This document shows positions 35,027 to 44,717 of a stretch of DNA of 64,000 nt, piece after piece. Under the pieces are notes generated by a model, which was not told the DNA's origin, ran no database searches, and saw only the letters and a list, made by a program, of their open reading frames with translations. The translations under genes and the position numbers were made by a program. The stretch is taken from contig WXFH01000016.1 in NCBI GenBank assembly GCA_009881125.1, forward strand, positions 1 through 64,000, given 5' to 3'. Within the stretch, counting starts at the first letter, position 1. Each line of letters starts with the position of its first letter. This DNA is from Acidaminobacter sp. (GTDB lineage: Bacteria; Bacillota_A; Clostridia; Peptostreptococcales; Acidaminobacteraceae).

Positions 35027-36415
35027 TTAACGTGGTTTAAAGGTCGACACAGGACGGCGGGCGCGTGTTGTTTGGGTTAAAGCCGGATGGGTTGTAGCCT
35101 TCGAAGAGGGTCTGCGTTTGGTTTTCTTGTTTAACTTAGACATAATCAGACGCCATAGCATCAAAGAAAGAATCACTTTAATGCCGAGGAGGACCAGTGC
35201 TTTGGGAGATGTATCAAATCTGAACCAGCTGTTGTTAAAAAGTGTTGTTTCCCCCAACGCGGATTTGTCACTGATTTCATTCAAAGTGATCAGCGGCGCT
35301 TCAGTCAGCAATATGCCGTTTATAAAATATCTGATTGTGCCAATACGCTGACCTTCCTTGACAGGCAATTCGAAATCCGGCATCATCTCAGTTTCGAAGG
35401 TGATCTCTTCAGGATTCAGCGTATTTGGAATCAACGCCTTTATATCATCCTCTGAATAAAGGGGAATTTTAACTTTCTTATTGCCGTTATATTCAAAGTA
35501 GCTGATCAACTCATTTTTGCTCGCAAAAGTGTGTGGGTTAAAATTTTCAAATCCGTAATCGATTAAAGTTCTGGTGTCTAGATATAAAAAATTACCTTGT
35601 GCTTTGAGAATGACGGAGATTAAATTTTTGCCGTCTTTGGTGGCGCTGCTGATGAAGCATTGTTGCGCTGCATTTGTGTAGCCGGTTTTTAAACCTGTTA
35701 CGGCCTCATATTTGATGTTGATGGTCTGTCCGCGATAATCAATTTTATTGCCGGAACCGGTACCATATAAAAATCTGTTGCTGTTGGTAACATGCCTTTT
35801 CTCAGGCTGTTTATTGGTAGGTGGAATATCATAGCTTACTGTTTTCACAATCTCTCGAAGCTTTTCGTGTTTTATAGCTTCCAGTGCTATTCTCGACAGG
35901 TCATAAGCCGTTGTGACATGTTCCGGATCAGGGAGGCCATGCGGATTTGTAAAATGCGTATTCAGCGCACCAAGCTCTACTGCGCGTTGGTTCATTTTTT
36001 CAGCGAAAGCCTCAATGCTGCCTGAATCATAAATAGCGAGGGCCTCCGCAACATCATTCGCTGAAGCCAGCAATAGGGCGTATAGCAATTGTTCAACGGT
36101 CAGGGTCTCTCCCTCGATTATGTAAATGCGACTGCCTGTGGCCATGGGTGATTTTGCATCTATGGTCACGGTTTCATTCAGCTCGTGATTTTCCAGAATC
36201 AGCAGCGCAGTCATCAATTTTGTGGTGCTGGCTGGGAACATCAATTCATGACCGTTTTTCTCAAACAGCGTCTGATGACTGTCACTGTCTATGAGGATTG
36301 CAGATTGAGCGTTAATTTCTCCAGGGGATAAGGCAAAAGCTGCAGTGCTGGCGAAGAGTACAGTCAAACTGCAAAATAAGGTCAACACAGTAATTTTGAG
36401 TTTTTTAATGGTCAT
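35027..36415 (-). CDS. dacF: D-alanyl-D-alanine carboxypeptidase (DacF/PBP5 family)
   Basis: 462 residues. Trims the terminal D-Ala of cell-wall peptides outside the cell. A signal peptide (about 1-28) is followed by the penicillin-binding domain with S63-T-T-K66, S118-A-N120 and K243-T-G. A C-terminal beta domain follows, then a hydrophobic segment (about 408-425) and a strongly basic tail rich in Lys, Arg and Thr, an uncommon end that would lie in the cytosol if the hydrophobic segment spans the membrane. ATG at 36415 follows AAGGGA on the - strand. Divergent from the ComEA-like gene. Spore-related DacF versus vegetative DacA cannot be separated by sequence alone. Confidence 0.93.
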   Translation of the reverse strand: MTIKKLKITVLTLFCSLTVLFASTAAFALSPGEINAQSAILIDSDSHQTLFEKNGHELMFPASTTKLMTALLILENHELNETVTIDAKSPMATGSRIYIIEGETLTVEQLLYALLLASANDVAEALAIYDSGSIEAFAEKMNQRAVELGALNTHFTNPHGLPDPEHVTTAYDLSRIALEAIKHEKLREIVKTVSYDIPPTNKQPEKRHVTNSNRFLYGTGSGNKIDYRGQTINIKYEAVTGLKTGYTNAAQQCFISSATKDGKNLISVILKAQGNFLYLDTRTLIDYGFENFNPHTFASKNELISYFEYNGNKKVKIPLYSEDDIKALIPNTLNPEEITFETEMMPDFELPVKEGQRIGTIRYFINGILLTEAPLITLNEISDKSALGETTLFNNSWFRFDTSPKALVLLGIKVILSLMLWRLIMSKLNKKTKRRPSSKATTHPALTQTTRARRPVSTFKPR

Positions 36416-36447
36416 AGGACACCGTCCCTTGTGTTTTCTTAAAAAGT

Positions 36448-36456
36448 ATTATAACA
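36448..36456 (-). promoter_or_regulatory. extended -10 promoter of dacF
   Basis: On the - strand TG-T-TATAAT, a full extended -10 match, about 33 nt before the dacF ATG. The -35 region is T-rich but not consensus. Confidence 0.5.
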
Positions 36457-36513
36457 TGGATTTGCTCATAGAAAAATAACAAAATATACCATATAAAGAA
36501 AATGGAGGGTTAA

Positions 36514-37032
36514 ATGAGATCGATCACAGGTTTATTTTTATTGACTGTCCTTGCGGTACCTGCAGCAGTTTACCAGATCGGAGAACTGACTTCCTTTGAA
36601 CTGAAATCTCTGGCGGCCGACACAACTGCCAATAGTGTCACTGAGACCACTAAGGACGGGGTTATAGGCTTCTCAGAGAGACATGATCCTTCGAGGTTAA
36701 CCCTCCAACCAATAAATAATCAGCAAGAAATGGAGGCTGAGAAGAATTACGTCCGGGGTGAACAAAAAGTTGAAAAATTAAGCCCGTTGGAATCTGCTGA
36801 CAAGAACAACTTGGCACTAACGCCGCTTCAGAGAATTAATACAATGTCTTTGGAGACATGGATGGAGATCAAAGGTATTGGCCAGGTCACCGCTGAAAGG
36901 ATCCTCAAGTTCAAAAATGAAAATAAGGGTTTTGCATCACTGGATACACTGCTTGAAGTCAAAGGGATTGGACCATCAAAATATGCGGCGATTCTGGAAT
37001 GGCTTGAGCGACAAAATGAAACACCGGATTGA
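36514..37032 (+). CDS. ComEA-like helix-hairpin-helix protein
   Basis: 172 residues. An N-terminal membrane anchor (about 4-22) leads into an extracellular low-complexity linker (about 30-100). A tandem helix-hairpin-helix DNA-binding domain follows (about 104-168) with MEIKGIGQVTAERIL and LEVKGIGPSKYAAIL. ComEA binds incoming DNA in competent cells. The SLBB domain seen in many ComEA proteins is not evident, so this is a shortened form. ATG 36514 follows AATGGAGGG. It is not next to comEC, which lies about 23 kb downstream. Confidence 0.82.
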   Translation: MRSITGLFLLTVLAVPAAVYQIGELTSFELKSLAADTTANSVTETTKDGVIGFSERHDPSRLTLQPINNQQEMEAEKNYVRGEQKVEKLSPLESADKNNLALTPLQRINTMSLETWMEIKGIGQVTAERILKFKNENKGFASLDTLLEVKGIGPSKYAAILEWLERQNETPD

Positions 37033-37120
37033 CTCTGCTTTTGGTTTGGTTCAATTGTCTATTATGGTCAGACAACTTGAATACATCGAGAAATTGAATG
37101 TGTATTGTAGCCGTTAGTTT

Positions 37121-37128
37121 GATATAAT
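37121..37128 (+). promoter_or_regulatory. extended -10 promoter of selDAB
   Basis: TG-A-TATAAT ending at 37128, 39 nt before selD. A TTGAAT at 37094 is too far away to act as a standard -35. Confidence 0.5.
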
Positions 37129-37166
37129 TAACAGGATAACGCAATAAATGACTGGAGGTGGCTGCC

Positions 37167-38207
37167 ATGGAAGCCAAACGTTTAACACAACTCAGCAACA
37201 GCTCTGGCTGAGCGGCCAAAATTGGGCCGGAAACCCTGGCACAAGTTTTGTGCCATTTACCAAAATTCGAAAGCGACCGCCTGCTTGTCGGTCTTGATAC
37301 GTCAGATGACGCTGCTGTTTACAAGTTGAATGAGGAAACGGCATTAATTCAGACACTTGATTTTTTCACACCAATAGTGGATGATCCCTATCAATTTGGT
37401 CAGATCGCGGCTGCAAATGCGCTCAGTGATGTCTACGCCATGGGCGGCGTACCGCTGATCGCGCTAAATATCGTGGCCTTCCCCAATTGTCTGCCTATTG
37501 AAGTGCTCGGTGAGATCCTTCGAGGTGGTGCAGATAAGGTTAAAGAAGCAGGTGCTTTACTTGTAGGGGGACACTCCATAGAGGACAACGAGCCCAAATA
37601 CGGCCTGTCTGTGACTGGGACTGTCCATCCTGAAAAGGTACTCGCCAATTCTACAGCCAAACCTGGAGATGTTCTCATACTGACCAAACCTGTTGGATTG
37701 GGGATATTAAATACATGCATTAAGGAAGAATTGCTGGATCAGTATTTGGTGGAAGAGGCCATCCGTGTCATGGCGAATCTCAACAAAGTCGCTGCAGAAT
37801 TGATGATTGAGACAGGTGCAAATGCCTGTACGGATATTACCGGATTTGGATTGATAGGTCATGCGCTTGAAATGGCGGAGGGCAGCAAAGTCAGTATTGA
37901 ACTTGACAGCCATATTGTCCCCGTCATGGAAGGTGCTCTTGAAAATGCCCGAATGGGTCTTGTTCCGGCGGGTACCTACAAAAATAGGGACTATGCCGGC
38001 AAACGAGTCAGGATTGATCCTACCATTTCAGAAGCTATGATAGACGTGCTTTTTGACCCTCAGACCTCAGGCGGACTTTTAATATCTCTGGAGCCTGAAC
38101 GCGCTCAAATTTTGGAAACTCTGTACGGCGAAAAGCTTCAAACGGCCTTTGCAAGAGTAGGCAGGGTTACAGAACGTCAAGACGTCGCACTCATTGTCCG
38201 ACCGTAA
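37167..38207 (+). CDS. selD: selenide, water dikinase SelD, itself a selenoprotein (UGA = Sec15)
   Basis: 346 residues when the in-frame TGA at 37209-37211 is read as selenocysteine. Makes selenophosphate from selenide and ATP. The N-terminal active-site segment reads S-G-(Sec)-A-A-K-I-G-P, where E. coli has Cys17 and Lys20. ATG 37167 follows CTGGAGG, and its frame is the same as the long ORF starting at 37248, so no frameshift is needed. Downstream motifs include VGLDTSDDAAVYKL (ATP/Mg binding) and LVGGHS. A hairpin follows the TGA (see SECIS entry). Gene callers that treat TGA as stop will truncate this protein and lose the catalytic residue. Confidence 0.95.
37212..37255 (+). promoter_or_regulatory. 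bacterial SECIS element in selD
   Basis: Immediately after the UGA, CGGCC/GGCCG can pair (37213-37229 region). A stronger hairpin has 8-bp arms at 37237-37244 and 37248-37255 with loop GTT. The loop G lies about 33 nt after the UGA, inside the 16-37 nt range used by bacterial SECIS elements. Which hairpin SelB binds is not decided by inspection. Confidence 0.65.
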
Positions 38208-38253
38208 GTTATTGAGAAAATTGGCCGACCGGGCCATAGTTGAGGTGTCTGTT

Positions 38254-39648
38254 GTGAGAAAGAATTTATTGCGTGCAATTCCGAAAGTGGATGAACTTAT
38301 AGCGAACGAGCAGGTTCAAGAGCTGCTTGAGTTTGTGCCTCGCAATCTGGTACTGGAGGTAATCCGGGAGGCTCTGTCAGAGCTCAGACAATTGCTTGTC
38401 AGCGTCGAGGAAGATGCGCTGCCGGAGAGTCTGGATTTGTCTGCTCTGATTAAAACCATATCAGAGGAAGTAGACAAGCGAAATGGCTATCATTTAAAAC
38501 GCGTCATCAACGCCACAGGGGTTGTCATTCATACCAACCTTGGAAGATCCCTGCTGGCCCCTTCTATTGCTCAGCACTTAACAGAGGTGAGCTGCTATTA
38601 CTCTACTCTGGAATACGATCTGGAGACCGGGAAACGCGGCACGCGCTATTCACATGTCGAGTCGCTGCTGTGCGAACTGACTGGTGCGGAGGCGGCTCTC
38701 GTCGTCAACAATAACGCAGCTGCCGTCATGCTGGTGCTGTCGACATTATGTGCCGGCAAAGAAGTTGTAGTATCCAGAGGACAGCTTGTCGAGATTGGCG
38801 GGGCCTTTAGAGTTCCAGATGTCATGAGGGCCAGCGGGGCTGAACTGATTGAAGTCGGGACAACCAACAAGACCCATCTGAGAGATTATGCCGCAGCCAT
38901 TGGAGAGCGAACGGCAGCGGTATTAAAAGTGCATACCAGCAATTACAGAATTCTCGGATTTACTAGTGAAGTTGAGATGGAGGCACTTTCCGGTTTATGT
39001 CACGAAAAGAACATCCCGCTGATCGAAGATCTTGGAAGCGGTTCATTGATCGATTTTTCACAATTTGGGTTGATGAAAGAGCCTACCGTCATAGAAAGTA
39101 TGAGCGCTGGCGCGGATGTAGTAACCTTCAGCGGTGATAAAATGCTCGGAGGTCCACAAGCAGGCATTATTCTCGGGCGAAAGAACTGGATTGACGCCAT
39201 GAAGAAAAACCAATTGACCAGAGCTTTGCGCGTGGATAAAATGACACTCTGCGCGTTGGAAGCGACATTAAAACTTTATAGAGATCCGGAAGCTGTCCGC
39301 CGTGAAATTCCTACTGTTCGCATGCTGACGGAACAGCAGGCAGATATTTTACCAAGAGCAACTGAATTGCAGATGCAGATTGAAGCGCTGGGAACAGCCT
39401 ATGAGGCGGCCTTGTATGAAACCGCCAGTGAAGTGGGCGGTGGTTCGCTGCCCCTTGAAAAGCTCCCAACCTGGGCTGTTTCTGTCAAGCATGCAGAACA
39501 GTCCACCCAGCGGCTGACTGAGGCGCTAAGGGCCAGACGTCTGCCGATTGTTGCACGTGTTACGGAGGATCGATTGATCTTCGATCTCAGAACCGTTCAA
39601 GTCGGCGAGGCAGAAGAAATTGTTAGGGCGCTTCGAGAGCTGATGTAA
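38254..39648 (+). CDS. selA: L-seryl-tRNA(Sec) selenium transferase
   Basis: 464 residues, against 463 in E. coli. PLP enzyme that converts Ser-tRNA(Sec) to Sec-tRNA(Sec) with selenophosphate. The PLP lysine is Lys296 in VVTFSGDKMLGGPQAG, matching Lys295 of E. coli, which supports GTG 38254 as the start. That start also has TGAGGTG 6 nt before it. The frame stays open up to 38194 (TTG inside selD), but this has no ribosome site. The RVINATGVVIHTNLGRSLL segment is typical. It lies between selD and selB. Confidence 0.95.
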   Translation: MRKNLLRAIPKVDELIANEQVQELLEFVPRNLVLEVIREALSELRQLLVSVEEDALPESLDLSALIKTISEEVDKRNGYHLKRVINATGVVIHTNLGRSLLAPSIAQHLTEVSCYYSTLEYDLETGKRGTRYSHVESLLCELTGAEAALVVNNNAAAVMLVLSTLCAGKEVVVSRGQLVEIGGAFRVPDVMRASGAELIEVGTTNKTHLRDYAAAIGERTAAVLKVHTSNYRILGFTSEVEMEALSGLCHEKNIPLIEDLGSGSLIDFSQFGLMKEPTVIESMSAGADVVTFSGDKMLGGPQAGIILGRKNWIDAMKKNQLTRALRVDKMTLCALEATLKLYRDPEAVRREIPTVRMLTEQQADILPRATELQMQIEALGTAYEAALYETASEVGGGSLPLEKLPTWAVSVKHAEQSTQRLTEALRARRLPIVARVTEDRLIFDLRTVQVGEAEEIVRALRELM

Positions 39649-39660
39649 AGGAGAATCATA

Positions 39661-41568
39661 ATGGCACATGTCATCATAGGCACCGCCGGTCATATTGACC
39701 ATGGGAAAACGAGTCTGATCAGAGCTTTGACAGGTATTGAAACAGACCGTTTTGAAGAAGAAAAGAGAAGAGGCATCACTATAGATCTTGGTTTCGCCTA
39801 TTTTGACCTGCCAAGTGGCCGCCGCGCAGGCATCGTGGATGTGCCGGGCCATGAGCGATTTATACGCAACATGCTGGCAGGTGCCAGCGGCGTGGATTTG
39901 GTCCTGCTCGTTATTTCCGCGGAAGAAGGTGTGATGCCGCAGACTCAGGAGCATTTGGACATCCTGTCCTTACTGGATGTCAAAAAAGGTATTGTTGTTT
40001 TGACCAAATCAGATCTTGTGGATCCGGATTGGCTTGATATGGTCCGGGAGGAAATCAGAGAGAAACTGAAGGGCAGTTTTCTGGAAAAGGCGCCTATGAT
40101 GAGCGTCTCATCAGTTACCCGTCAAGGGCTGCCCGAATTGGTTGACTTGATTGATCAGATGCTTGAGCAGATAGAACCAAAAAAAATTCAGGAAACCTTG
40201 AGGCTGCCTATTGATCGCGTGTTTACCATGACCGGATTTGGCACGGTGGTCACTGGAACTCTGGTAGAGGGTATTCTCAAGGAAGGAGATCCGGTCGAAA
40301 TTTATCCTAACGGAAAAATGAGCCGGGTTCGAATGATTCAGGTGCATGGTGAAGCTGTCAAGGAAGCTTTTGCAGGACAACGTGTCGCTGTGAATCTGGC
40401 GGGGCTGACCAAGGCGGAAATTCACAGAGGTGATGTGCTGGCTAAGCCGGGCAGCCTTAGAACAACTCACATCATTGACGCAGCAATGAAGCTGCTGGAA
40501 TCAACAGAGCGCACTGTTCATCACTGGATGCGCGTGAGACTGTATCAGGGGACTAAGGAAGTCTTGTGCAGAGTGGCTCTCCTCGACAGAGAAGTGTTGA
40601 ATCCCGGAGAATCGTGCTTTGTTCAGCTGCACCTCGAGGAAGAAGTTGCATTTAAGTATGGCGATCATGTGGTGATCAGATTCTATTCCCCGCTGGAGAC
40701 TATCGGCGGGGGCATTATTTTGGATCCTAACGCGCACAGGCACAAGCGATTCAAAGAGGAAGTCCTGGATCAGCTGGCGCTGAGGAGTCTTGGGGACAGC
40801 CGCCAGATTATTTCGGACCTCATTTTCAGAGAAAGCGCTTTGTGTCCGGATATGGCGGGGCTGACAGTCTCATCTGGCCTGCCGCCCGCGGAGGTGGCCT
40901 CATTAATCGAAACGCTGCTGAGTGAGGCAGAGATCCTTCAAGTGGGGGATTCTAAATTCGTTCACGCTGCGTTTATCGAAGAACGTGGAGAGGCGCTGAT
41001 ACGATTATTGAACGAGTACCACCTGAAAAATCCGCTTAGAGCCGGGATTTCCAAGGAAGAAATTCGAAGCAAGCTTTTTGCCGGCATGAAAGGCCGCTTG
41101 TTTGATGACATCTTGAATCTTTATCTTCAAAAAGAGATGATCAAGGTCAATGGAAGTACGGTTATGCTGACAGGCTTTGAAATTGAACTTTCGGGTGCGC
41201 AAAATGCCAAAGCTGAAGCGCTGCTCAGACTCTATAAAGAAAGTGGCTATAATGTGCCAAATTTACCGGACGCCCTTGCGCAGTGTCAGTTCAACAATAA
41301 GGACAAGGATTTGGTAGAACTGATCTTTGAACAAGGCAAGTTGGTGAAAATCAATGATGCGATTGTACTGGAACGCGCGTATTTTGACGAGGCCAAAGAT
41401 CGCCTGGAGTCACATTTTAAAAGTAATGAAACGTTGAATTTAGGCGATTTCAGGGATTTGCTGCAAACATCGAGAAAAGTTGCCGTTCCGCTGCTTGAAT
41501 ATTTTGATGCGAACAGAATTACGGTTCGGGATGGCGATGTGCGTCGTCTGCGCAGGACAAACGGGTAG
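39661..41568 (+). CDS. selB: selenocysteine-specific elongation factor SelB
   Basis: 635 residues. Brings Sec-tRNA(Sec) to the ribosome at UGA codons marked by a SECIS hairpin. The EF-Tu-like GTPase part has [13 protein letters not shown] (G1), DVPGHERFI (G3) and TKSD (G4) within the first 120 residues. Beta-barrel domains follow to about residue 370. The C-terminal winged-helix repeats (about 375-635) bind the SECIS RNA. ATG 39661 follows AAGGAG and is 12 nt after selA. It completes the Sec decoding set with selC at 44.7 kb. Confidence 0.97.
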   Translation: MAHVIIGTAGHIDHGKTSLIRALTGIETDRFEEEKRRGITIDLGFAYFDLPSGRRAGIVDVPGHERFIRNMLAGASGVDLVLLVISAEEGVMPQTQEHLDILSLLDVKKGIVVLTKSDLVDPDWLDMVREEIREKLKGSFLEKAPMMSVSSVTRQGLPELVDLIDQMLEQIEPKKIQETLRLPIDRVFTMTGFGTVVTGTLVEGILKEGDPVEIYPNGKMSRVRMIQVHGEAVKEAFAGQRVAVNLAGLTKAEIHRGDVLAKPGSLRTTHIIDAAMKLLESTERTVHHWMRVRLYQGTKEVLCRVALLDREVLNPGESCFVQLHLEEEVAFKYGDHVVIRFYSPLETIGGGIILDPNAHRHKRFKEEVLDQLALRSLGDSRQIISDLIFRESALCPDMAGLTVSSGLPPAEVASLIETLLSEAEILQVGDSKFVHAAFIEERGEALIRLLNEYHLKNPLRAGISKEEIRSKLFAGMKGRLFDDILNLYLQKEMIKVNGSTVMLTGFEIELSGAQNAKAEALLRLYKESGYNVPNLPDALAQCQFNNKDKDLVELIFEQGKLVKINDAIVLERAYFDEAKDRLESHFKSNETLNLGDFRDLLQTSRKVAVPLLEYFDANRITVRDGDVRRLRRTNG

Positions 41569-41601
41569 AGATCATGAATACCAAAACGGGGATGGTGGCA
41601 T

Positions 41602-42291
41602 ATGGACGAAAAATTACTGGTCGTGGATGATGAGCCAATTCTTTTGAAAGGTTTGAAATTCAGCCTTGAACAGGATGGTTACCAGGTGGAAGTAGCCGTA
41701 GATGGAAACGAAGCCTATGATAAGATTTTGGAGAACGACTACGATCTGATCGTGCTTGATCTGATGCTTCCAGGCATAGATGGACTCGAAGTTTGTAAAC
41801 GCGTCAGAGAGACTTCCATGGTGCCTATCATAATGTTGACAGCGAAGGGCGAAGATTCAAGCAAGGTTTTGGGACTTGAGTACGGCGCAGATGATTATCT
41901 GACAAAGCCATTCAATATTCTTGAACTTAAGGCGAGAATCAGGGCGATCCTTCGCCGCGCCAGCTTTGCAGATCAAAATGTTACGACGAGCCAGCTGAAT
42001 GTCGGGGATTTCAGCATTAATACCCTGGGCAGAAAAGTGTCCATTCAAGGCAGAGAGATTAATCTGACTGCCAAGGAATTCGATCTGCTGCTGTTGTTAA
42101 TCCTTCAAAGGGATAAAATTTTCTCGAGAGAAGAGCTCCTCGAAAAAATTTGGGGCTATGAGTACTTCGGGGATGTTCGTACGGTGGATGTTCATATTAG
42201 AAGACTCAGAGAGAAGATCGAGGACAATTCCTCTGCACCTCGTTATATTATGACGAAATGGGGAGTCGGCTATTATTTTAACGAAGACTAG
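41602..42291 (+). CDS. OmpR/PhoB-family response regulator
   Basis: 229 residues. The receiver domain (about 1-120) has the acidic pair VVDDEP, phosphoacceptor Asp53 in VLDLMLPG, and Lys in YLTKPF. The C-terminal winged helix (about 130-228) has the GDVRTVDVHIRRLREKIE recognition region. It resembles WalR/PhoP-type regulators; the stimulus is unknown. The ATG lies shortly after GGGGATGG. It is paired with the histidine kinase that follows and, with the GerMN protein, forms a three-gene group downstream of selB. Confidence 0.93.
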   Translation: MDEKLLVVDDEPILLKGLKFSLEQDGYQVEVAVDGNEAYDKILENDYDLIVLDLMLPGIDGLEVCKRVRETSMVPIIMLTAKGEDSSKVLGLEYGADDYLTKPFNILELKARIRAILRRASFADQNVTTSQLNVGDFSINTLGRKVSIQGREINLTAKEFDLLLLLILQRDKIFSREELLEKIWGYEYFGDVRTVDVHIRRLREKIEDNSSAPRYIMTKWGVGYYFNED

Positions 42292-43717
42292 ACGCTTTAT
42301 CAGCATCCGGTGGAAGCTCGTCTTCACTTACCTGATTCTGATGTTCATAACTATGCTTCTGGCCATTTCCTTCATTGGGAGCACACTCCGGACCACCTAT
42401 ATACGCGACAGGAACATTAGTCTGCTGACACAAGTGAACATTCTGTCCAACCAAATAACACCAAATTTCTATGGCATACAATTGGAAAATACCCGTACTT
42501 ACTTGCAGGATCTGATCAAGGGCTATAGTCTCGACATCAATGCGAGAATTTTGCTTCTGGATAATAATGGAACGGTTTTGATTGACTCTTATGACGCCAT
42601 GCTGGGTCAAAATTTTAATGCCTTGACCGAGGTTAAATCAGCGCTGGAAGGTTACGATTCAAATCAAGTCTATAGTCTGCCAAGTGGTGAAAACGTCATG
42701 TATGTCGGTGTGCCAATCTCTGACCGGAATGAAGTGATGGGGGTTGTTCTGGCATCGTCGTCTATTGATGATTTGCTTCAAAATGTCAATTTGACACTCA
42801 AGCGCGTCGCGCTTCTGTCCGGCATTGGACTCCTGTTTACGGGAATGGTGGCGTTTCTGTTTGCCCAGGTCATTGCGTCGCCAATCGAAAAGATGATTCA
42901 ATTGGTACGTTCATTTTCCAGGGGCAATTTTGGCGTCTCTATCAAAATTGAAGCCAACGACGAGATTGGGCAGCTGGCTGAATCGTTCAATGACATGGCA
43001 TCAAAAATCAATCAGGTGGATGAGCAGCGCAGAAAATTTGTATCCAACGTCTCTCACGAACTGAGAACGCCGTTGACCTCAATGAAAATCATTTCTGAAA
43101 CATTGCTGCATCAACCTTCCTGGGATGAAAGCGTGTATAGGGAATTTATGCAGGATATTGATGGCGAGGTATCCCGTCTCAACCGAATTGTGGACAGTTT
43201 GCTCTATCTGGTGGATCTCGAACGGGATGAGCTAGTGCTGGAAACTCAGATCACCTATCTGAATTATGTGGTTCAAAATGTGGTCAGAAATTTAAAGCCT
43301 CTGGCGGATCAAAAGCATATTCACATTGACGTTGAGGAACGGGATCGCCTGCAGTTTCACATGGACCAGGGGAAGATTCAGCAGTGTCTGATCAACCTTG
43401 TAAGTAATGCCATCAAATACACACCGGAGAATGGAAAAATCAGGATTTCTATTTACAGAGAAACCACCGATGCCTGCATTACAATTACAGATACGGGTAT
43501 AGGCATTCCTGAAAAAGATCTCAGTCACATCTTTGACAGATTTTACAGGGTAGATAGAGCAAGGGCGAGAACGACTGGCGGAAGCGGTCTTGGCCTTTCT
43601 ATTGCCAAGCAGATCGTGACGCTTCATGGTGGAGATATTCAGGTCTCAAGCGCCATCAATACCGGTTCAACCTTTACGGTTCGGCTTCCTATCAGGTATT
43701 CGGGGGTAGGCGCATGA
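42275..43717 (+). CDS. membrane sensor histidine kinase, probable non-canonical (ATT) start
   Basis: The first ATG in frame is 42341 (458 residues), but the frame is open upstream to 42254 and encodes SIRWKLVFTYLIL, which completes a normal first membrane helix. GGGGAG at 42260-42265 lies 6-9 nt before ATT codons at 42272 and 42275; no ATG, GTG or TTG occurs there and ATG 42341 has no ribosome site. An ATT start is therefore proposed. Counting from 42341: external sensor region about 20-150, second helix about 155-178, HAMP about 180-230, His239 in SHELRTP, and an ATPase domain with N, G1 (DTGIGIP) and G2 (GGSGLGLSIAKQI) boxes. It partners the preceding regulator. Confidence 0.85.
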   Translation: MLTKTRRFISIRWKLVFTYLILMFITMLLAISFIGSTLRTTYIRDRNISLLTQVNILSNQITPNFYGIQLENTRTYLQDLIKGYSLDINARILLLDNNGTVLIDSYDAMLGQNFNALTEVKSALEGYDSNQVYSLPSGENVMYVGVPISDRNEVMGVVLASSSIDDLLQNVNLTLKRVALLSGIGLLFTGMVAFLFAQVIASPIEKMIQLVRSFSRGNFGVSIKIEANDEIGQLAESFNDMASKINQVDEQRRKFVSNVSHELRTPLTSMKIISETLLHQPSWDESVYREFMQDIDGEVSRLNRIVDSLLYLVDLERDELVLETQITYLNYVVQNVVRNLKPLADQKHIHIDVEERDRLQFHMDQGKIQQCLINLVSNAIKYTPENGKIRISIYRETTDACITITDTGIGIPEKDLSHIFDRFYRVDRARARTTGGSGLGLSIAKQIVTLHGGDIQVSSAINTGSTFTVRLPIRYSGVGA

Positions 43718-44589
43718 AAAAAATAATGATTTTAACCCTGCTGATCTTTGCTGGTCTGGCTGGCGTCTTCAGCTTATATCAGTTTTTTTCCAACTCAGCT
43801 ATTGCACAAACGGAATTGCCGCCTGAACTCGCTATTGACCCGAAACCGACAGACATGAAAGTCAGGGTAAACCTCTATTTTCCATTTGATAACAAACTGA
43901 GAATTGAGGAGCGCATTGTAACGGTGACACAAGAACGGCTTGAAGAGGCCATAGCAAAAGAGCTACAGAAAGGACCCAAAAATCTCGCCTATACCAATCT
44001 GTTCAGCGGAGAGGTTCGCATTTTGGATGTTCGCGTCAGCAACAACATTGCTTACGTTAATTTATCCGAAGCGTTTCTGGAACAAAGCTATGTTGGCAAT
44101 GAGAAAAGCGAACTTTTTGTCTGGTCCATTGTCAACTCGTTCTCAGACGTTGATGAAGTCTACCGCGTCCAAATCTTGATTGAAGGCAGACGCAGGGATG
44201 TCCAGGTTGGGAACTCAAACCTTTATCAGCTGCTGACAAGGAATACTTCATTTATATATGAGGATCGCAGATATCCGTCCAACAGTGTTATAGAATTCAT
44301 TGAAGCAGTGTCTGACCGCCGCTATGATCTGGCATATACCTATTTAACTGAGGAGAGTCAGGAAACTTATAACTACGAAGACTTCAAGTTGGCTGTAGAA
44401 AGCCATTTCGAGACCTTCAGCGGATTCAGGAGGACGATCCATTTTACACAGGGATTTTCGGATTCCTGGATTGTCTATGTCAAGTATGACAGCGCAGACA
44501 GAACAGACGAGGAAAACACCACCAGCAGATTTGACCTTTGGGAGGTCGTTCAAGTTGGTGAGGATTGGAAGATTATCTTTAATAAATAG
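43714..44589 (+). CDS. GerMN domain protein
   Basis: 291 residues. One N-terminal hydrophobic segment (about 4-25) acts as signal or anchor. The GerMN domain spans about 48-175, with LYFPFDNKLRIEERIV and the closing VYRVQILIEGRRRD. The last ~95 residues look like a small NTF2-like or DUF-type domain with IVYVKYDSADR; I do not assign it. GerMN domains occur in sporulation and cell-wall proteins such as GerM. It overlaps the kinase stop by 4 nt, so it is probably an accessory or output protein of that two-component system. A long terminator hairpin follows. Confidence 0.85.
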   Translation: MKKIMILTLLIFAGLAGVFSLYQFFSNSAIAQTELPPELAIDPKPTDMKVRVNLYFPFDNKLRIEERIVTVTQERLEEAIAKELQKGPKNLAYTNLFSGEVRILDVRVSNNIAYVNLSEAFLEQSYVGNEKSELFVWSIVNSFSDVDEVYRVQILIEGRRRDVQVGNSNLYQLLTRNTSFIYEDRRYPSNSVIEFIEAVSDRRYDLAYTYLTEESQETYNYEDFKLAVESHFETFSGFRRTIHFTQGFSDSWIVYVKYDSADRTDEENTTSRFDLWEVVQVGEDWKIIFNK

Positions 44590-44646
44590 ACTGGCTCGCG
44601 GACGACTTTGACGAGCGGTTACAATAAAGCCTTGCTTTAATGAATA

Positions 44647-44706
44647 AAAAGAAGAGGAAGTCAGTGCGTTAGGCCTAAAGGCCAAGCACCGACTTCCTCT
44701 TCTTTT
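44647..44706. terminator. bidirectional terminator between the GerMN gene and selC
   Basis: Perfect 16-nt arms at 44647-44662 and 44691-44706. The outer arms carry an A-run on one side and a T-run on the other, and inner GTGC/GCAC and GGCC pairs extend the stem. It serves the + strand GerMN operon and the - strand tRNA. Confidence 0.88.
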
Positions 44707-44717
44707 AAAAAAATTTT

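Noticed and set aside
38194..38253. Earlier TTG starts for selA
   Set aside because: No ribosome site; GTG 38254 has TGAGGTG at the right distance and puts the PLP lysine at 296, next to the E. coli position.
42266..42300. Programmed frameshift fusing response regulator and kinase
   Set aside because: The kinase frame is +1 relative to the regulator, but no slippery heptamer is visible and a separate ribosome site exists, so an ATT start is simpler.
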